Source: Hanleya hanleyi | Lineage: Eukaryota > Mollusca > Polyplacophora > Lepidopleurida > Hanleyidae | Assembly: GCA_036873755.1 (NCBI GenBank) | Contig: JAVTVY010039170.1 | Location: forward strand, 1-64,000 | Direction of reading: 5' to 3' | DNA: 64,000 bases | In this document: positions 58,131-64,000 of the stretch, in pieces | Numbering within the stretch: the first letter of the stretch is position 1 | Layout of the letters: every line of letters begins with the position of its first letter | Program-made: the position numbers and the translations under genes | The notes under the pieces: generated by a model | Database searches by the model: none | Told to the model about the DNA's origin: nothing | The model's input: the letters and a program-made list of their open reading frames with translations, nothing else

Positions 58131-58799
58131 CCTTTGTTTTTAATTCAGTTGTCAAGTTGTAGCTTGAAGTTTGCCATCAATTGGATGACAAAATTAAACT
58201 CCATTATAGCAATATATTTGTGATCATCCAAAAGAGATTTCCAAGTCTATTCGAAAGACAATGTATGAACAATATACTGTTCAAGTAAAAATAATTAAAT
58301 TCTACCCGTATTGTTCGTAAATCCTGCGATTTGATTGGCTGATTAGTGCTAAATTTTTCGGTTCATACTTCAATAAATCTAAAAATATGATATGCCACGC
58401 CCACAACTGCACTACTTTTTCGTTGCTATAAATAGCATTGGATCACTGGTCGTAGTGTAAATCGATTCAGATTTTAGTGCATAAATAATATTGCTCAAAT
58501 AATGCCAACAGAAAACTCTAAAACCAACTGGAAAGAGTGAATTTAAATATTTATTTGTATTGAGAAAATTGTTTGTAAAATTACAAGAATTTCGAAGAGA
58601 AAAGAGCCGATATAATGTTTGTCGGTCCTGGAAATCAGATCAGCAATAAGTCGACATCTCCGTGACCTTGAATGAGATTTTGACATTAGGTTTTCGCTTA
58701 CCCACTTTTACCACAAATGCTGATAAAAAATTATTACACCCGGTGAAGTCCTGAAACCCACTTCCTACCTGAGCTCTGGTTCTCTTGAGATACAGAGTT
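58131..58799. other. No gene recognised
   Basis: AT-rich unique sequence. Confidence 0.4.
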
Positions 58800-59720
58800 T
58801 GGTAATCCATTCATTCGTTACCGTTCCCGAGGAGTGGAATTTCATCCGCCGGCTTTTTTGCTGTTGTGGTGTGTGTGTGTGGGGGGGGGGTTGCACCGAT
58901 GGAAACGGGAATACGTCGTCCTCTCTCACGAAACCAAACACAAAATTTAACAAATTATACCGTCTTGACTGCCACGATAAGCGGATGTATGTAACAAGTA
59001 CCGTACCGTACCGTACGGCAGATGTCCGATAAAATCCCTCCAGTCAAGGGGCCCCCGGGGGGGGGGGAGGGGGAGTGTTACAGAATGTTGATTCCACAAA
59101 ACCTGTTGGGTGGCCTACGAGGGCAACATCATCAATCTCTGTTCACAAAGGCTGCTACACTTCGAAGTCTGTGAAAGAATATCAATTTTCGCGTTTTCTG
59201 TCTCTGATATCACACAAAATTATGCGTCCGCTCGAACACAACACAACACAGCACACTCCCTCGATTCCAGTCCACGTGTGACGGGTACAGGCGATGAAGG
59301 ATGCAGAGTTTCATCACATTATTGATAGCGGAAACCGAAAGGGAGAAAGTTCCGTCATAAACTGCGACAGGGAATGTTCCTCAGCTCAGAACAACACATT
59401 GATCAGTGAAATCGTCCTCCGTATGCCTACCCGGGGCGCGGTAAAACAGCAAGAAAATGCATCGCCCAGTCTGATCATCGGCTCTGAATGGAATATTCCC
59501 GGCAAGGCCAACTCAACTCGAACAATTTTTCCTCTTCTGCATGGTTTCATATCTCATTCTTCCTTCGCAGAATTTCCCTCCACACACAATGTGCAACAAA
59601 CTGTCAAACTGAAAACTGTTTGAACCGCGCTAGGCCTACCGAGTGACGTGCGCGTGCACTGAGACGTTGCTAGGAGTTACGAACTTTGTTGACTGTATTT
59701 ATACGCGCAGGGGTATTCCC
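58800..59720 (-). promoter_or_regulatory. CpG-richer island with a TATA-like box
   Basis: This stretch has several CpGs, simple tracts (GT then a long G run at 58870-58892; four ACCGT units near 59000; a G/C run near 59050-59072) and a 109-codon plus frame (59294-59623) with no known motif. On the minus strand, GCGTATAAATACAG (TATA at 59696-59703) precedes AGCAACGTCTCAG and GCACGTCACTC. A promoter firing leftward is a possibility, not a conclusion. Confidence 0.2.
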
Positions 59721-59807
59721 GTTACAAGAATTAAACCGAAGAATTCGTTCGTTTCACGTTCAATTTTCTTCTCTTATTGAATTACTTTTGCTTGATTAAT
59801 TTAATTA

Positions 59808-59953
59808 TAAGGATTGACTGTGATTTTTTTTACGTTCATTGGGGTATGAACTTAAAAACCGCTGTGCAAACTTTACGCGGAATCATACAGTTTGCACAGC
59901 GGTTTTTAAGTTCATACCCCAATGAACGTAAAAAAAATCACAGTCAATCCTTA
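59808..59953. repeat. Perfect palindrome, 65-bp arms and 16-bp loop
   Basis: 59808-59872 and 59889-59953 are exact reverse complements over all 65 bases, beginning TAAGGATTGACTGTG and ending AATCCTTA. The loop is TTACGCGGAATCATAC. The arms include CATTGGGGTATGAACTT and CCGCTGTGCAAACT. No target duplication is visible. Confidence 0.95.
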
Positions 59954-60867
59954 AATGTAAGAAAATTTATCTGCATGGTTTCATTGACACTGGAAGATTA
60001 TTGCCTTCAAAGCAGGAACAATTACCTTGAAAAGACCTTGAAAATTGGAAGCTACAAGGTGTACTAATACTGCTATTGACTTCTGGAATTTACAGCCCAG
60101 CTTAATACAGTATATACATATACATGTACCATTGTACATGAAGAAAGAAGTTCAACTATTGTTTCATTATCTAATGAGAAGAACCAATCATCTTTTAGAG
60201 ATCTGTGAATCTAACGGTTACTTGCCACATGTGGCACTGATTAAAGTTTGTTCATGGAAAAAAAGTTCGCTCTGATAAGGATCAATATTTTTCATAGTAC
60301 AGAGAAGTAATAAACACTTCTGAAAACCCTGTGCTAACATATCTGAAATTAAATCTGTGTAGCCTAAATCGTGTTGCCTGTCATTCCGTTCTTGTCACGT
60401 ACAGGATTATCCAAGGCCTGTGTCTCGGCCGAGGAATCCTGTAAATTAACGGAAAGGATAAGCTTCTATCCTCTAATTATGTCTTCAAGAGACAGGAGGT
60501 AACGGACAGTCATAGAATTACGAGCTTATTTCCGGATGATGCTGGGTCAAGGTGGTTTTAAATGCACTCGGTCGTGCTGTTGAATACGAACCAGTAGATC
60601 GTGGAGGAGAAGGTAGGCATTCAGTATAACTAATGAAATCAATTTCTGTATTTGAGTGGATCATACCCAAGTCAAACACTATATGTACAATGTAATCGCC
60701 TTGGCTGATTACCATATCATTTCTCTTCACAATATGATTTGGTGATGTCATAGCTCTTATAAATATTTTGTGGACTATATCAGGAGACGGCCCCAGTATG
60801 ACCTCTTGAGATTTCAAATGGGATTGGCTATTGATAGGATATGAACATTTCTCGTTTGAAAATAAAT
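59954..60867. other. No confident gene
   Basis: Contains a small inverted pair ACAGGATT..AATCCTGT (about 60401 and 60447). A 146-codon minus frame (60518-60958) crosses the 22-bp repeat at its N-terminus and has no known domain. Confidence 0.35.
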
Positions 60868-60935
60868 ACATCCACCTCCTGCCATAAATACATCCACCTC
60901 CTGCCATAAATACATCCACCTCCTGCCATATTTGA
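60868..60935. repeat. 22-bp tandem repeat, 3 copies
   Basis: TCCACCTCCTGCCATAAATA starts at 60871, 60893 and 60915. Confidence 0.95.
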
Positions 60936-61194
60936 AGATCAAATAAAACCTCACCCAATGTTGTTCAGCTCATATCTTGATTGGCTATATGCCATCACTT
61001 GTGTTTACGGTTTGACGAAATGGAACGTTAGTGTAGTATTTAACTTGAAACATGAAGATGACATGAGAATATCTATTTGTGGAGGACCACTTGAATATAG
61101 CCAATTGCATGAAAAACCTGGACAACAAGAAAACCCAGGAACGGCTGGAGTATTTGAACACTTCCCATGCTCTTTTTCGGGGTAAAAATAAGTT

Positions 61195-61380
61195 CAAACT
61201 GGGCTGAGGCTGGAAAATTTTCCAGGTTTTCCATGGAAAGGCTGGAAACTTGTCCATGTTTTCCATGATAGTATTCCAGGTTTGTTCCAAGGTTTCCAGC
61301 CTATGGACCAGAAATTCCAACATTGAATTTTCTTTGAGAATGGAATTTCTCAGTATTTTCAATTTCCAGCCAAATTCCAG
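61195..61380. repeat. Cryptic TTCCAGG/CCTGGAA repeat
   Basis: Many imperfect forms of TTTTCCAGGTTTTCCATGG and GGCTGGAAA occur in both orientations. It could fold and has no regular period. Confidence 0.6.
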
Positions 61381-61589
61381 GGTTTACTCCATGATTTACT
61401 AACCATGACATTTTGGCTGGTCAAAATGGGTAATTGGAACTAGGCAAGATCTACATGTAACCTTAGCTCAGAGTACTGGTGCTATTCTATATTTAGCTTA
61501 CATGTACACGAATGTGTCCTTTCAGCCTGAATTGCCTTGCTGGTCGTTGTCTTTGGACTTCTAGCATGTAGTCAACTTTCTGATCATTA

Positions 61590-61668
61590 TTCCCGTTCAT
61601 ATTTAAATCACCGGCACTGGGGTGTTTATTCTCGTTCATATTTAAATCACCGGCACTGGGGTGTTCCT
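61590..61668 (+). repeat. 39-bp tandem duplication
   Basis: CGTTCATATTTAAATCACCG + GCACTGGGGTGTTTATTC(T/C) occurs at about 61594 and 61633. It lies in a 119-codon plus frame (61537-61896) that I do not recognise. Confidence 0.9.
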
Positions 61669-62391
61669 ATTCCCCGTGTTTTTCCCATGGTGCATGGTTT
61701 GGCCAATTTATTTAATGCGTGCTGGCTTGACTTCACTGCCAGTTTGCACCGACCAGTCAGAGGAGATGTTTGGGTACATGTAGGGATTTCAAAGTTAAAT
61801 TGGTGGCCAGGTCACCGCAATTGCTCATGCGTTCTGGTACAGGTACTTGATATACCTGTATTCTTCAGTGTTTTTCATTTTTGTTACATGTACTAAATTA
61901 AAGATTTGGACATTTCTAACTCAGACGCATGTAGCAGTGGTGCTGATCTGGCCTCCCATTTTACCCCAAATTCCACCATGTTCTTCACATTCCACTTGTA
62001 TATTGCGAATTTTACCATGTCTATGCATAGCATTTTTATCCATACAAAATTTTATGGATCTTAATAAATCTCTTGTGTATTAATATACAGGTGTTGTGTG
62101 GTTTCTTGCCGGTACACTTCTAATTTGGACTTACACTCTGGAATTTCTTTAGCCGTGCAATTCTGGACCGAAATAACCATTGCCTTAGTAAATGTTGTAT
62201 CAAATTCTTATATTGGAGTTACAAGAAGTGTGAAGAATATAACCAAATTTTAGTTTACAATGTGGAACCTCTCTACCTTCAGGCAAGATCTGTAGAATGC
62301 TGGTCCATTACCTTCATATAATGATCATGAAAGAATGCATACAATTGTGAAGTATGAAGAGAACAATATGTTGGACCTAGGGATTATTTAA
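61669..62391. other. No gene recognised
   Basis: AT-rich unique sequence. Confidence 0.4.
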
Positions 62392-62771
62392 ACGAGTGCT
62401 CATTCACCCCCATGGTTCAGTCACCCCCATGGGTTAGTTTATAGGGATAGGGAGATCGCGTGCAAGCCTGGCCCATGAAATCTCAGGTAGTGAAAACCCC
62501 AGGTCTCCCGCCCCACCCTATCACGTGCCACACCTATAGGGATAGGGAGATTGCATGCCCTTTCTATACTACTCATCACGCACAACTCATCGCGCATGCA
62601 CCGTCGACCCATTCTACTGTAGGGTGCAAGCATGGCCCATGGAATCTCAGGTGGCGAAAAACCCAGGTCTCTCGCCCCACCCTATCCCACGCCACACCTA
62701 TGCGACTCGCTGTGCAGTGAGTAAAGCGGAGGAGTAGGAGTCGGACACGCCACGGATGATATTAGGGAGAT
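62392..62771 (-). repeat. Dispersed repeat family A, inverted copy
   Basis: Reverse complement of 2257-2812. It begins ACGAGTGCTCATTCACCCCC, has GTTAGTTTATAGGGATAGGG, GCCACACCTATAGGG and CGCACAACTCATCGCGCATG in the interior, and ends ACGCCACGGATGATATTAGG. It has about one and a half internal units against about two and a half in the other copy. Frames over it are repeat artefacts. Confidence 0.8.
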
Positions 62772-64000
62772 GTATTAAGGCATGAACGATAGATGTCAAC
62801 TATCAACCATGATGCCGTTATGGTCCATCGACAATTCTGTACATAATGCTCCATGTTTACAAAGCAGTGAGACAAGAGAAAATACTGTATTTTATTTCAG
62901 AGCGGGGAAAATTAAGTAGCGTTTCATGTTTGACCGGTAACTGACGGAGCCTGACAAAACTTGTTTAGCTTAATTTATCGCATGACATGATGAAAGAGTA
63001 CATGTTCCATATTGACTGGGCAAATATACAATGTTCAGCGAGTCGCGAGAGAGGCAGCGATAATATTTCTATTCTCCGTTCATCCTGTTATTTGTAGAGC
63101 GCAGTGGAGGTAAATATTTATCTCGACCGCACTGACGTGACCTGGTCGATGCTGGCCCCTGCAATGTAAACATACATGGCTACTTATATATTTTGTGGCC
63201 CGCGACAATGCAAATTGATGATAATGTAAAACAAAAATCCCATAAATTTTTCAGATAAATTTGTTAAATGTTGTAGAAATAATACAAGGTAGCATGCGAT
63301 TACAGTAGCCTAATCATTGGTGATTAAACTGAAGAGAAATCCTCACATACATCTATGCTTGGGTTGCATGCATGGTGACTATTTGACAAAGGAGATGGTA
63401 TATTTGCATTACACTTATTTTGTCCTGTAAAATACTTGCTTAATTAATGAATAAAACTGTTTGTTCATTAAAAAAGTGTTTAATCGACAATAGCCCATTT
63501 AAGTTCTCTTCACCAAATGTAATTGACAAACTTTATGAAATTCTCATCCAATCTGAATTCTGATCATGTTTCAGCTCATTGAGTCATTTAGAGCATTTAT
63601 TGATCACTTTGCCTCTCGGTATTTTTAATGTGTTTCTTGCTTTATGTAATCTTGATCTGCTATGTACATATCTGCCTCAGTATGATAAGCATCTGGTTCA
63701 ATGCAGATTTTTTATTCTTGTTCGAGTTCAGATCATTCATAGATTTAGTACGGTAATATACTTTCACACTTGCCATATGAACTGACACTGGGATAACCTA
63801 GCTCTCATCTAAACTTCAATCACGTTTAATGATCAAAATTCACTAATCGGTCTTTGACGAGTTGTAAATTGGCTTGAGATTGTTCAATGTACACGTCAAC
63901 GGTGAAAGGGAGTGGAAATTCATAACTATTACATTAAGGCCAACAATAGTTTTGTGTGAAAAAAGGTGGTAATTATCTCGGCATGACTCGATAGAGCCTG
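62772..64000. other. No gene recognised
   Basis: AT-rich unique sequence to the window end. A 68-codon frame at 63579 has no known motif. Confidence 0.4.

Noticed and set aside
59294..59623. 109-codon plus ORF in the CpG-richer island
   Set aside because: No domain, and it lies in a compositionally open stretch. Transcript evidence would be needed.
60518..60958. 146-codon minus ORF
   Set aside because: Its N-terminus is a 22-bp tandem repeat and the rest has no recognisable features.

Overview
This is AT-rich, gene-poor nuclear DNA from an animal, most likely a mollusc (gastropod or bivalve). The evidence is compositional and repeat-based: SINE tails of the type GTTGAAAGCGACGTTAAA followed by ACTC runs, a 5S-rRNA-derived SINE, hairpin-headed elements carrying CGTCCGTC microsatellites and core tandem repeats (the layout of molluscan Helentron-associated or 'pearl' elements), and constant recurrence of ACATGTA. 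There are no operons, bacterial genes, CRISPR arrays or plausible long ORFs. Nearly every long open frame sits in a tandem array whose period is a multiple of 3 (15, 39 or 48 bp) and is open only because of that period. Layout: 0-12 kb holds Helentron-like elements, palindromic MITEs, a 44-bp satellite, a retro-insertion with a perfect 19-bp target duplication and a LINE 3' remnant. 12.3-18.4 kb is dominated by three satellites (89, 38 and 39 bp). 18.9-20.7 kb has two inverted copies of a CpG-rich degenerate-motif element. 22.6-23.6 kb has two SINEs, one with an internal 39-bp unit expanded to eight copies and one complete 5S-SINE with a 13-bp target duplication. 25.6-30.6 kb is a 5-kb hierarchical satellite (15-bp monomers, then 82+15n-bp higher-order units). 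31.8-41.3 kb is a degenerate tandem array of five copies of a ~1.2-kb sequence. Copies 1, 2 and 4 each caught a different transposon, and the other copies supply empty sites. 41-51 kb has a further segmental duplication, MITEs, a Helentron-like element, 29-bp and 48-bp satellites and SINEs. 51.5-64 kb is the least repetitive part. It holds the one exon-like ORF (55342-55602, minus strand), promoter-like CpG-richer islands, a perfect 65-bp-arm palindrome, and an inverted copy of the repeat found at the left edge. The parts do not form a gene pathway. They form a repeat ecosystem: rolling-circle elements bring in tandem repeats, SINE interiors expand into minisatellites, and a segmental array acts as a record of transposition events. 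The two most interesting objects are the 1.68-kb element at 33858-35535, which carries ten copies of a 14-bp motif in both orientations, and the set of hairpin-headed elements whose rolling-circle nature is supported inside this window by a filled-versus-empty site with no target duplication.
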